From NCBI GenBank assembly GCA_903813345.2, contig CAIIXF020000082.1:17501-33904 (forward strand): 16,404 bases of DNA, in the 5' to 3' direction. Made by a program: the position numbers and the translations under genes. This stretch comes from Owenia fusiformis. Its lineage: Eukaryota > Annelida > Polychaeta > Sabellida > Oweniidae. This document shows positions 1-9,260 of the stretch, piece after piece. The first letter of the stretch is position 1, and each line of letters opens with the position of its first letter. The notes below the pieces were generated by a model. That model was not told the origin of the DNA. It ran no database searches and saw only the letters and a program-made list of their open reading frames with translations.

Positions 1-166
1 CACGGCATCATCTAGCGGCCAGAGCGTAGCGCCGAGACGATGATGCCGGCCATCGACCGTCCCGCCGGCCTAGCCTCGTCGGCCCGGGCCGGGTGAGCAG
101 CTCGGGGACGGCGAGAATCGACGACATAAGGCATCATCGAGCGGGCGGCCAGAGCGTAGCGCCGAG
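1..166. repeat. GC- and CpG-rich block with a 22-bp direct repeat
   Basis: GCGGCCAGAGCGTAGCGCCG followed by AG occurs at 15-36 and, identically, at 145-166, each preceded by GCATCATC. The block is far richer in GC and CpG than the rest of the window, and continues beyond the left edge. It is most likely part of a repeat or transposable element; no coding sequence is evident. Confidence 0.6.
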
Positions 167-186
167 CGTGCAGCAACTCCAGCATG

Positions 187-933
187 CGCATTTTATAGTT
201 TATCGGGCACTTTAATGCAACATTTTGAGCTCATATGAGACCCAAACATTGCATATCTTAAAAACTATTAAGGTAAAGTGAGGCTACCCCTAGGCCCCAA
301 GGACTTACAAATTCAAATTTCGATAATTTTTATCTCAAAAAATACATGAGCTACCCAAGCTATATATTATATGAGTGATTAACACATATAACTATATTTG
401 TATGAATTTTTTTAGGATGATCAGACATCACATTATTAATTTATAGTACTTGATGTCCCATATTTGACCCTTTTAAAGAAGAATTCTCTCTAGATAATTC
501 GATTAAATGTATTTTCCTTACTAAACACCACTTCTAAAATGAGTTTTTCTCAACTTTAAGGCTCAAAGCAACTCCAAATGAAGTCATTTAAAGAAATATA
601 CTTTAAAACTATTTTTATTTATTTTATTATAATGTACCCCCTCCACGCCTGATGGGGATGGGGTCAGAGGCTAAAAATCCATGAAGACCACCAAGAATCA
701 CTTGCTCCGAAATCACTTTTCATCCAGATCATATGTTTCTACAACTGTGCCAAGTTTGTTGCTTTCCTGAAAAAGATGAACTATCATAGGGACACTGACT
801 GCGCTATTCTGTCAGAAAGGAGACTTAAGAAAATAAGATAAGAATATAGTCCAGAGTAAGGATACTAGCGGTTACCGTTGGTTATTTGGTTTACAGTAAA
901 AAAAGCTTTTTTCTCCCTTTTCTGCCACAGCAC
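187..933. other. AT-rich stretch without recognisable features
   Basis: No coding region, RNA gene or clear repeat was seen here on either strand. Confidence 0.5.
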
Positions 934-948
934 AGCGCCATCTAGTGT
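934..948 (-). promoter_or_regulatory. CTCF-like binding motif
   Basis: The minus strand reads ACACTAGATGGCGCT, which fits the animal CTCF core CCASYAGRKGGCRSY at 14 of 15 positions. Motif match only: such sequences also occur inside transposable elements. Confidence 0.3.
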
Positions 949-1380
949 TGGTAAATGAAGTGAGGTTAATTCTTGATAGGGTAAGTACTAATCTATCAGA
1001 AAACATTTCAAATTTTGGTAAGAAATATCATTCCTAGAGATGGGCGGAGTAATTTGCGAGACTATATAAAGCAGAAAATTTTTCAAAAATCAGGTAGGTT
1101 ATTGGGAGTAGGTCTCTTCAAGTTAATTTTTCTCAAAATCAGTGTGGTCACCGTATGTTTATCTTGTGATGGCAGCTAAATGAGACTCTAATGAACACTG
1201 GGAACTGTTTCACTGAGCTAGATCTGTGCCCGTGAATATTTTATGAGATGAAATATTAAGGTACAGCTGGAAAGTAACATTTTGGTAAAAAATTGCTATA
1301 CCTGCACATGTTATTTTCTGGTACAAAATAAAGTATGAAGCCATGTGTCAATTTCCTTGCTTTTTTCAGGAAAGTATCAT
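949..1380. other. Non-coding stretch with a possible TATA promoter
   Basis: A GGGCGG box at about 1042 is followed by CTATATAAAGC at about 1063, a spacing compatible with a TATA promoter on the plus strand. No gene follows that I can recognise, so this may be chance. Nothing else seen. Confidence 0.2.
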
Positions 1381-1542
1381 TACATTGTCTTCTTTTAAAA
1401 TATCTGGTAGGCGTTCAATGGGAACTCCAGGAAATTCTGATATTTCACACTTTCTATTTTTCCAAATTTTCTTTCAAAGTTTCCAGACAACACAGGAGCT
1501 ACCATTGACCTGTTTCCAGATATTCTAAAAGAAGATAGTGTC
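1381..1542. repeat. Imperfect inverted repeat of about 60 bp arms
   Basis: The left arm starts near 1381 (CATTGTCTTCTTTTAAAATA then TCTGG) and the reverse complement of the right arm, ending near 1542, reads CACTATCTTCTTTTAGAATA then TCTGG. They stay alignable through TCAATGG and AGCTCC/AACTCC. Both arms can be read as peptide ending PDILKED, in opposite strands. A looser related block lies at about 4108-4145. No transposase recognised. Confidence 0.55.
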
Positions 1543-1670
1543 TAATTTTAAGAGATATACGTTTTTTGAAAGGAAATTACTACAGATGGTACAAGAGCAC
1601 TATGACCCAACAAAACGCAACAGATTGTTATCTCAGAAAAGCACAAAACCAGTGATAACAGCATTGATTT

Positions 1671-2008
1671 CATTCAATGCATCATAAAGCCATGTGTCTC
1701 CTCTTTACCATGATATATCATTCATTGATATTTGGTCATGGTTGGCCGAGTAATCATTCCATTTGCAAAGTGGGCAAAAATTAGCTTGGGACCAAGTTAT
1801 AAACATCGCAAAAGTCAGTGTAAGGAGCCCGATGCAATATTGGAAGAAAACATTAAACCAATGCTGACTGCATCCTTTTCATTCAATGTACCAAAATGCC
1901 AAATTACTCCTCTTTGCAATGGGATATCATTCATTCACAGGGAGTCATCTCTGGCCAAATAATCATTAATTTTGTAGTAAAGTGGGGCAAAATTCAGCTT
2001 GGACCCAA
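1671..2008 (+). repeat. About 209-bp direct duplication within the left arm
   Basis: Unit 1 starts at 1671 and unit 2 at 1880, each with CATTCAATG, a CTCCTCTTT-CAATGGATATCATTCATT-like block, GGCC-A-TAATCATT, AAGTGGGCAAAA and CAGCTTGG. Unit 2 resumes after the inner insertion at 3837 as GTTCTTAACATTGCAAAAGT, matching TAAACATCGCAAAAGTCAGT of unit 1. Confidence 0.7.
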
Positions 2009-3828
2009 AGGGTTTGTGTAAAAAAACGGGTAACCGGGTGACTGGGTACTTAACGTTCCTAACAGGGTTAGGAATTTTTTTATTTATAACGTGGATCTGG
2101 ACGATACATGTACGTTATTTTCGACGTCACGTTTTGAGGCACATCATAAGAACGTAGGTAATGAACCGATTTAGTGAGAACATTTTGACGTCTTTGTAAC
2201 GTTTCCTTAACCTCAGCCTTAACTCACAAATATTTTGAAGCCATTTCCACAATGTTGAAATTCAACCATCCATCGACGTTTTGCTGAATATTTAAATAAT
2301 ATCAGATCAATACGGTCCATGAACGTCATTATTGACGTCACGTTTTGAGGTTATTTTGACAACGTTAAATTTTAACATTAACAATACGTCGGAAATGAAC
2401 CGACTTAGTGAGAACACAAAGTTTTTGTCATGTTTTTTTCCACCAACAAATATTTTGATATTAAAAGCCTGTTTTGACAACGTTGAATAACGCAGATGTG
2501 AGTAGGTAGTTACTAGATTCACCACCAGGTGGCTCATTCGGGTCAGATAGCATGGCAGGTATAGTAGAAAGTTCCCTTTAACTTAAATCACATCTGTTTT
2601 AATGGGTTCAATTTTGATATAACCCTTTTGTATCAAATAGTTTAATGCAAATTGATATAAAAAGTAAAAGAAAATGTTATCTGTCCAATGCAAGAAAAGA
2701 CATTTCGCTTTTTGTGATTTTGTATCATGGGGTCTATGGGGAATCCAGGCCTGTCAACTGTCCCGCAATTTGCGTATTTGTCACGCATTTGCTGAAGAAT
2801 TTGAAGTCACGCCAGTTATTTTTGCGTGACAGAAAATGTCACGCAAATACGCATTTTACCTGGTAATTGTCAAGGAAAAATATTTCTGTAGAAAAATTTC
2901 TAAAAAAGATTGTCTTCACAGCAAAAATACAAACGCGGGAAAAAAATGTACGCATTTCGTTCTGACTTTTCACGAAAATTGCATATATGTCACGCATTCC
3001 GTTCGAAATTTTTCGTACCTACCCCCCCCACCCTTGATGGATGTTTGAAACGCGAGCGTAGCGAGCGCGAAAAATTTGAGGTGTTCAAAATTTGGCAAGA
3101 TGTAATAAAACTTAAACCAGGGTGTTCAAAAATTGGATCAAGGTGTTCAGATTTGGACAAAGGTGTCCTCATTTTGAGGGGAGGTGTTCAACATTTCCAA
3201 GTCACTCATGTTAGGTGTTCCCAAGTTGACAGCCCTGGGAATCAACCCGAACAAAGTTGATAAACAATTTTCGAAACCATATTTCTAAATGTACATTTAC
3301 ATGCAGATTTCAAATATGACATTACTTTAACTGAATTTTGAATATCTAATGACGTAAATGAAGATTATTTCTACTCGCACCTAGTCTATTTTAACATTTG
3401 AGTTACGTCATATATGGACCAATGTAGTAAAAATCAAACGTTCCTGTTTGTTGTGTTTTCCACACTAACGAACTTTACGGACACGTTACAACAACGTTCT
3501 TTTCATACCATCAATAGATGTCTCATGTTTACGTTGCCTCGATGTGTAAAGAACGAAAATGTGCAACGTCTTCTAGGAACTTATATGCTACTTATGAGCA
3601 ACGTGACATGGACGTCACTGTTTGCTGGATCAATTATTTTAAAAAGTGCTCTGTCTCGTATAGGGTAAAAATATCGAACTCTCGCAGTGCACTCGGTAGG
3701 CTAAGTCTGTCAAGTCAATTCGCTACTATATATCGGGGGAAATGTGGAACTTTGTTGGTAACCCTGCTAGGAACGTTAGGTACCCGATTGACCAGGTACC
3801 CGGTCACCCAGTTTTTTACACAAATCCC
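2009..3828. mobile_element. Inner element with 8-bp target duplication GGACCCAA
   Basis: GGACCCAA is at 2001-2008 and again at 3829-3836. The ends are inverted: TTTGTGTAAAAAAACGGGTA, GGGTGACTGGGTACTTAACG and TTCCTA-CAGGGTTA on the left against TTTGTGTAAAAAACTGGGTG and GGGTACCTAACGTTCCTAGC then AGGGTTA on the right. Inside, the left arm has a degenerate direct repeat (GACGTCACGTTTTGAGG at 2123 and 2334; ATGAACCGATTTAGTGAGAA at 2161 and a near-identical copy at 2395). The interior is rich in AACGT words. The 8-bp duplication would suit hAT and several other families. No transposase. Confidence 0.75.
2746..3237. mobile_element. 492-bp MITE with 6-bp target duplication GGAATC
   Basis: The terminal inverted repeat is CAGG[CG]CTGTCAACT at both ends (13 of 14 identical). 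GGAATC stands immediately outside on both sides (2740-2745 and 3238-3243). The left half has a perfect 11-bp-arm hairpin (arm TTTGCGTGACA, 2821-2847) and several TCACGCA words. The middle holds CGCGAGCGTAGCGAGCGCGA (3051). The right half has a degenerate AGGTGTTC array with about 21-bp spacing (3079-3220). No transposase. A 6-bp duplication is used by few families (Dada and IS3EU, for example); I do not assign one. Confidence 0.8.
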
Positions 3829-4423
3829 GGACCCAAGTTCTTAACATTGCAAAAGTCAGCACAAGGGGCATAGGGGCTATTGGAAGAATATGTGACAGGT
3901 GTGACATAGACAGTAAAGTGTTCATACTCATACTCTTGCAAGAATACATCCTATACCCCTCCAAATTGCCACCACTTCCTTGCACATAAAGATGCGCTCA
4001 TCTGTCTACTTCATGCATGGTTCAGCCCTGAGTCATCTGTGGGTTTAAGCAGAGAAAAGCAGCCCATGGGCAATTCTTTCTCGAGGTTTTGCAATATCTG
4101 GTGGAGAAATTGTGAGCACAGATGCTCCTGAGATACTTCCAAAAGAAAAAGTCACAACAATTCAAGTCAGGGGAACTTCCATTGGCACTAAGCCCTTGCA
4201 CTGATTTTTTTAATATCTAAAACTTGGCCCAGAGCCGATTTTGACCCACTGTGCAAATGGAAGGATTTCTCACCCAACCATTACCACATGTGAATAAATG
4301 ACATATCATTGCAAAGAGGGGAGGCGTGGCTTTATGGTACATTGAATGAAATTGATGTAGACGTCATCTCTAGTTTTGTGATTTATGAGATAACTACTTG
4401 TTGCGTTTTTTTGATACACCCTG

Positions 4424-4666
4424 TATCTACCAACTTTCATCCCATATTGTCTAAAACGTGTTTAAGTTATGGTTGTCATGGTTGCAGTGGTGAGAGGTAT
4501 GCAGAGCAGCTCCAGAATATCACTAAGTAGTGATGGATTGCTAAAATATAAGGGATTGTAGAAAAAACAGGTACCGGGTACTGGGTAGTAAATCCCCCAT
4601 GCTGGGTTCAAAATTGGTACCCAGTAGAAAAAACCGGGTACACAAAAAACGAAAAATACGAATATA
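4424..4666. repeat. Spacer with a GGGTAC-rich cluster
   Basis: From about 4558 to 4650, GTAGAAAAAACAGGTACCGG then GTACTGGGTA and AGTAGAAAAAACCGGGTAC recur as loose direct copies. The wording resembles the tip of the 2009-3828 element (AAAAAACGGGTAACCGGGTG then ACTGGGTA), so this may be a fragment of a related element. The rest shows nothing recognisable. Confidence 0.35.
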
Positions 4667-5763
4667 CAGGGTGGTCCAAAAAAAATTGGAACATATGTTA
4701 ATTGAACGCAAAATCTTTATTTTTCTTCTAAAATGTACCAAACTTTTACTGAGCATAGTCCAGTCACTTATTTATCTGATGTAAAGTTTAAAGGTGAAAA
4801 TCACAAAGTTAATGCATTAAACTAGTCAATGTTTGATAGGACCCCCTTTTCTTAAATATACACTTGTCAATTCCGGCTACTTTTTCAAGTATTATTAATT
4901 TCAAAGCTTAAATGCACATGTTAATTGCTATAAATATTTTATAAAATCCAATTCAGTTGACAAAGGGTATTTACATCTGGGGTTTGCCAGAAAAATATTG
5001 TGTTAACTTAAACTTAAACAATACCCAAAATGATCATTTTCATTTAAGAGTGGGGAAGAAGGAACATGTCAGAGGTGAGCGATCGCATAACCCTCACAGG
5101 CTACTCAAGTGACGAAAGAATTGTTCCCACTTATCACAGTAAAGGCAAAACTGACCAGTTATTCACATTAAAAACCAACGCTAAGCACATATACTATGGT
5201 ATATATTATATACAATACATTTGTGTTCTCTCTATGATATTGATAGACATATTGATATTTCCAATGAATATTATTCATATCAGAACAATAAAGGGGAGGG
5301 GGCTTTATTTACCAGTCAAATCAGACTGCCCTGGCCTCTTTCTGGAGAATATTCAATCGGTACTACACCCAACAATAGCCATCAAAATATGCTTGATACA
5401 CATGAATTTGGGTAAAGAAATGTTGAATATGTTACTAGATTTGATCTTCCAAGGCAAACAAATAGGAAGTTTCATCAAGCTGAAATTTTTAATTAAGATG
5501 GCTTGAACAAAACAAACGAGCAGCAAACTAATTGAATATTTACAAATCTGAGCCCCATGCTTTAACTTGTAAGTCAGGAGAAGAGGGGTCGTATCAAATA
5601 TCGACTAGTTTAATGCATTAACTTTGTGGTTTTCACCTATAAACTTTACATCAGATAGGTAAGTGACTGAACTATGCTCAGTAAAAGTTTGGTACATTTT
5701 AGAAGAAAAATAAAGGTTTTGCGTTCAATTAACAAATGTTCCAATTTTTTTTGGACCACCCTG
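4667..5763. mobile_element. 1097-bp element with 182-bp terminal inverted repeats
   Basis: The left repeat is 4667-4848, the right 5582-5763, beginning CAGGGTGGTCCAAAAAAAAT then TGGAACAT. The two arms differ at only about ten positions. TA flanks both tips, as in Tc1/mariner-type insertion. The interior is about 730 bp and holds an open frame of 146 codons (5066-5506, plus) that I do not recognise and that has no DDE/D transposase motifs visible. I read it as a non-autonomous element of fairly recent activity, given the high arm identity. Confidence 0.85.
5066..5506 (+). CDS. Unrecognised 146-codon open frame inside the 1097-bp element
   Basis: It starts at an ATG after AAGGAAC and encodes a basic product with a hydrophobic stretch in the middle (about residues 45-72: YYGIYYIQYICVLSMILIDI is its core, which could be one membrane segment). 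No family is recognised. It lies wholly between the terminal repeats, so it belongs to the element. Chance openness is quite possible in AT-rich DNA, and an overlapping frame is also open (5221-5415). I would not call it a gene without other copies. Confidence 0.15.
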   Translation: MSEVSDRITLTGYSSDERIVPTYHSKGKTDQLFTLKTNAKHIYYGIYYIQYICVLSMILIDILIFPMNIIHIRTIKGRGLYLPVKSDCPGLFLENIQSVLHPTIAIKICLIHMNLGKEMLNMLLDLIFQGKQIGSFIKLKFLIKMA

Positions 5764-7399
5764 TATAACATATATCATTAGAAAACGAGTAAGATTTGTT
5801 TTGAATTTACAAAATGTATGTAACTTCCTTCAAAATTGAGCAAGAAGCTTCAAATAAAAAGCATTTTAAGGATCTTTTCTTCCTCTATCATCATGGTCAT
5901 ATTTTCATTGGTTATGGGGGGGGGGTGCGATCTTACCATTGCACCCCATCCTGGCTACGCCTGTGACATTGTAAGACGATTTGAGAAACATGACAAATCA
6001 ATCTTTCTCTATTTTCAATAGTTCGTATGTTGGTACGTGAATTGTTTTGATTATGATTTAATTCTGTAAATAGCTATCGTTACTTTAGCAGAGAGGTGGC
6101 GTGTGTTAATTTACATGATGCAACGTGTGATGTTGCTCCACATACCCCCGACTCTGTTACCATAACATTTTCATTTTGAAACTACATGGTATGAAAGTTG
6201 CAGGATAAGTTGTTATAATGTCATTCTACAATCTGTAGCAATTTCATCTCACAGCAGGTAAATCTATTGAAATTAGAGTATTTGTATCTTTACTTTCCGG
6301 ACACCCTGTACTTGTCCATATTTATTCTAACAATATCACCTCCAATGAATTTTAAGAATGAATGGACTTTGTATATTTGGGAAGAATAAAAGAATTAATT
6401 GGACATAACACACAGACAAGCTATTTTGAATGATTGACAGATGCTATCACCTGATAGCTGGTACAAATATTATGAAAGGCTCATAGCAGAGCTCTGGTAT
6501 GGGAATTTTTGAATACCCTTAGGCTACTTTGCACAAATTTTCATTAAATTGGATTTGGTATATCAGTTGCCGAGAAAATACTTGTCAAACAGTGTCTCAT
6601 TTTTTATGACACCCGATAATATTATTTATTTCAAAACATAACACAGTTTAACATTTGAAATTGTTGTATTATATTTCATTACTCAAGATAAATACACTTT
6701 TAGGAGTAACAGTTGCATCAATTATTAAGGAACAAATTAGATATAAGATCATGTATGATGTTACCTTGGTGGAAACACTACAGAAATGGGAAACCTAAAA
6801 TATTAACCAAAAAGTGAACCTTAGTTTATGATGCAAAAGTTGTGGTATTTGAGGGATTACAAGTATTTGAACAGCCCTCTATATTATACATGTTTACATA
6901 ATTCATTTTATTTTTTTAATTTCATTATACAGTAGCAGATCTAGATTTGAAAGTATGCTATACCAGTATGCATTTGTAAGAATTAAAAATAATAAATCAT
7001 TGTGTAATTGAGATTTATATACAAAGAAATAGTTAGCCTTTGGCTTGAAGACTTCAGTCATTTTTTGAAAAAATATTAATACTAAAACTATACAGACTAT
7101 ATGTCAAGGGTTTTATGCTATGCGTTATCTACAATACAAAGCTAGCAGCTATAAATATTGTTGGCTTATTTCGTACTTGATCTACAAGCTATTTATAATC
7201 GTTCTGAAATAGCAGAATCATCACTTAAACATTTCGCCTAAATCATTTGAGTTGAATTGGGAAATTCACTCATGAGTCCATGATCTGCACAGGTGTTGAA
7301 ATTAGACATGCCTTAATACATGACTTGTATCATTTTCACCCAAAGCAATTGTCAAAATGATCAAACTCAGTTTCTTAAAATCAATTTATTATTTCACTT
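5764..7399. other. AT-rich spacer with an isolated transposon end
   Basis: At 6289-6308 the plus strand reads ATCTTTACTTTCCGGACACC then CTG just before TA; on the minus strand this is CAGGGTGTCCGGAAAGTAAA, a tip of the same general form as the neighbouring elements but with different inner sequence. A poly-G run with GCACCCCATCCTGGCTACGC is at about 5916-5961, also suggestive of a repeat. Otherwise nothing recognisable on either strand. Confidence 0.4.
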
Positions 7400-7546
7400 G
7401 AGGGATGTCTCAAAAGTTTTACACATACAAAATAACGCCCTTACAAATAATTGTTATGATGGAAAATTAATATTCATGTGACATGATAATATAAAATAAT
7501 TTGCAATTTCTGTTGATATGTTCTGCAAAAACTTGAGACATCCCTC
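7400..7546. mobile_element. Small hairpin element, possible MITE
   Basis: GAGGGATGTCTCAAAAGTTT at 7400 is inverted at 7527-7546 as the complement of GAGGGATGTCTCAAGTTTTT. The arms are about 21 bp and the whole is 147 bp. ATTATTT stands just right of the end and also 5 bases left of the start, so a target duplication is possible but not exact. Confidence 0.5.
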
Positions 7547-7752
7547 ATTATTTGTACTGAGTTTGCCCAGTCAAATTATATGTATACTATATGTACTGGA
7601 ACATCATCAAATACAAAAACTAGTGACTTAGTTTACATAAACATATAACATATTACAATCAATATATACAAGTTATATAAACAGAAATTAGATTCACATT
7701 TAAAGAAATAAGTGAGAATGTATAACATATACATAAGGCATAAATAAGATCT

Positions 7753-7788
7753 ATACTGTAGTTTACAGTAATACTGTAGTTTACAGTA
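7753..7788. repeat. Two exact 18-bp copies of a palindrome
   Basis: ATACTGTAGTTTACAGTA occurs twice head to tail (7753-7770, 7771-7788). Each copy contains TACTGTA and TACAGTA as inverted arms around GTT. Confidence 0.85.
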
Positions 7789-7878
7789 TATGCATTCTTG
7801 TGTGCTGGAGATGTTTATACTTCTTATCAATGCAACTTTAATGGTGAAGAAAGAATTGGTAAATAGATCATGCAATTT

Positions 7879-8030
7879 TGTCATTCCTTACAAGATTCTT
7901 GATAGATGATACAAATATTGCCATTCCTAATAAGCAAATAGGCAAGACAGATTTTGTCATTTCTAACAGGCATTGCAAGTTTTGCCATTCTTTTTAGACC
8001 TTTTAAGCATTACATATTTGACCATTCCTA
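7879..8030. repeat. Degenerate array of TG[TC]CATTCCT words
   Basis: TGTCATTCCT, TGCCATTCCT, TGTCATTTCT, TGCCATTCTT and GACCATTCCT start near 7879, 7919, 7955, 7983 and 8020, spaced 28 to 40 bases. GGCAAAT or GCAAAT follows some. It looks like an eroded tandem repeat. Confidence 0.4.
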
Positions 8031-8893
8031 ATGGGCAAATATACAATTATACTAATTCAATTCTTCAGATCATGTTAGAGTTATCACAACTAAACAATTT
8101 TTAAACAGTTTTCTAAAGAATTTCTCATTTCTATCAAAGTCTATATATTGTATGTATTCACATCTAAAAACAATTTTGGGTAAAATGCTTCTCAAAATCA
8201 TTATATTAGTCTCATGGTGTTAATTTGTAAGAGACATCTACTTAACATCATTAAAGATATTCCCAACAGCAGGGCCATCATTAATCTGAGATAAAGTGCA
8301 TAACATTCATTCTGCATTAAAATACATGGCATTTAAAATAAACTACTCCATTTGTCAAATGTAAAATACACAATGAGTACTTTATAATGATAATTTTTGC
8401 TCTCTATTTCAAAATTGTTCGAAGAAAAATTGATTATCAAGAGATCTTTTAAAGAGCATTAAAATTTCGTCAATTTGATGCTGAACATACATGTACAACA
8501 GAATAGCATTCTCGAAACATTATAGTTATCTAACCCTCTCATCACAATTTGGTCAGTTTATTTCTGTTAACTGGTATTTTATAATTAATAATAATAAGGG
8601 CCACAGGGGTTAATTTAGGAAGAAAGAGGATTCAAAGGTGATTGCCTTGACATTCAAATGTAATTACCATTACCTAAATGGAATACTACATAAAATATGT
8701 AGAATATGAAGGTTGATTATTCTTACAGCTTTCAAGCAGTAAAATACATGACTTATTGTTTATATTGTTTGGTCAACTGATCATGCAAAGCATTCACTAT
8801 TATCCTTTAACTGCCTAAATATGTTTCTGGGTGTGTTTTGCTCTAAACCATATGGTTTAATGACTGTCAAAAATTGCACCCACTTCGGAACAA

Positions 8894-8899
8894 TTTATT
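8894..8899 (-). terminator. Candidate polyadenylation signal AATAAA
   Basis: The plus strand reads TTTATT, i.e. AATAAA for the fibrillin transcript, and it is the nearest canonical hexamer downstream of the stop codon that I found. Such hexamers are frequent by chance in this AT-rich DNA, so the assignment is tentative. Confidence 0.3.
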
Positions 8900-9260
8900 T
8901 TTCATATGACAATGTAATACTGTTAACTCTGCTCATAAAACATCAACATCAATTGAGCACATCTCAGAAATGCTGAAAGTTTTTGGTCATTTTTATATAA
9001 AGAATGGGGTGGGCTTATTTATACAGTGCATTGCATTGGGTAAAACACCTAATATAATATAGCTGGGCTCCATAAACTGATAAATGCATAGTGTTATATT
9101 TGGAGGTAGAAAACACAACAGGAATTTACATATGACTAACATCAGTCTCGTTCAGTTAAGTTACACCCCTGTACATTTTAAGAAAAAATTCCCCTCCCCA
9201 TGCCCTGATGTTATTCATATATAGACACCTATGTGTCTGTATCTCCTTGTAAAGACCTAC

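Larger units (their letters stand above)
1596..4423. mobile_element. Outer inverted-repeat element, interrupted by a nested insertion
   Basis: The right end, read on the minus strand from 4423, is CAGGGTGTATCAAAAAAACG then CAAC, and it continues through GTTATCTC, TTTCATTCAATG, CATAAAGCC, CCATTTGCA-AGTGGG and CCAAGTTTTAGA. The same series of words occurs in the plus strand from about 1596 to 1850. These are therefore inverted arms of at least 250 bp. The left tip is degraded. A TA dinucleotide follows the right tip. The left arm also contains a second, direct copy of about 209-bp period (CATTCAATG at 1671 and 1880), which is the copy hit by the inner insertion. No transposase ORF was recognised. 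Confidence 0.65.
7547..9260 (-). other. Downstream flank and probable 3' UTR of the fibrillin gene
   Basis: No credible coding sequence is visible in this AT-rich stretch. The 3' UTR must begin at 9260, but its end cannot be placed. A canonical AATAAA (minus strand) is at 8894-8899, about 365 bases past the stop, and another is at 8557-8562. The stretch also contains a doubled 18-bp palindrome (7753-7788) and a degenerate array of CCATTCCT-like words (7879-8030). Confidence 0.5.

Noticed and set aside
1042-1075. GC box plus TATA as a gene promoter
   Set aside because: No downstream coding exon or transcript evidence is visible; such words occur by chance, so it is noted only at low confidence.
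2910-3260. 116-codon plus-strand open frame
   Set aside because: It overlies the AGGTGTTC tandem array and runs past the end of the 492-bp element; its repetitive peptide simply reflects the DNA repeat.
3414-3844. Two overlapping plus-strand open frames of 84 and 108 codons
   Set aside because: They compete in different frames inside the right arm of a non-autonomous element, and one runs through its terminal repeat; no protein family is recognised.
1596-4423. LTR retrotransposon interpretation of the repeated flanks
   Set aside because: The long flanking repeats are inverted, not direct, and no reverse transcriptase, protease or primer-binding site was seen.
7633-7884. 83-codon Cys/Tyr-rich minus-strand open frame
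   Set aside because: Composition follows the AT-rich DNA and it covers the doubled palindrome; no known family or splice context.
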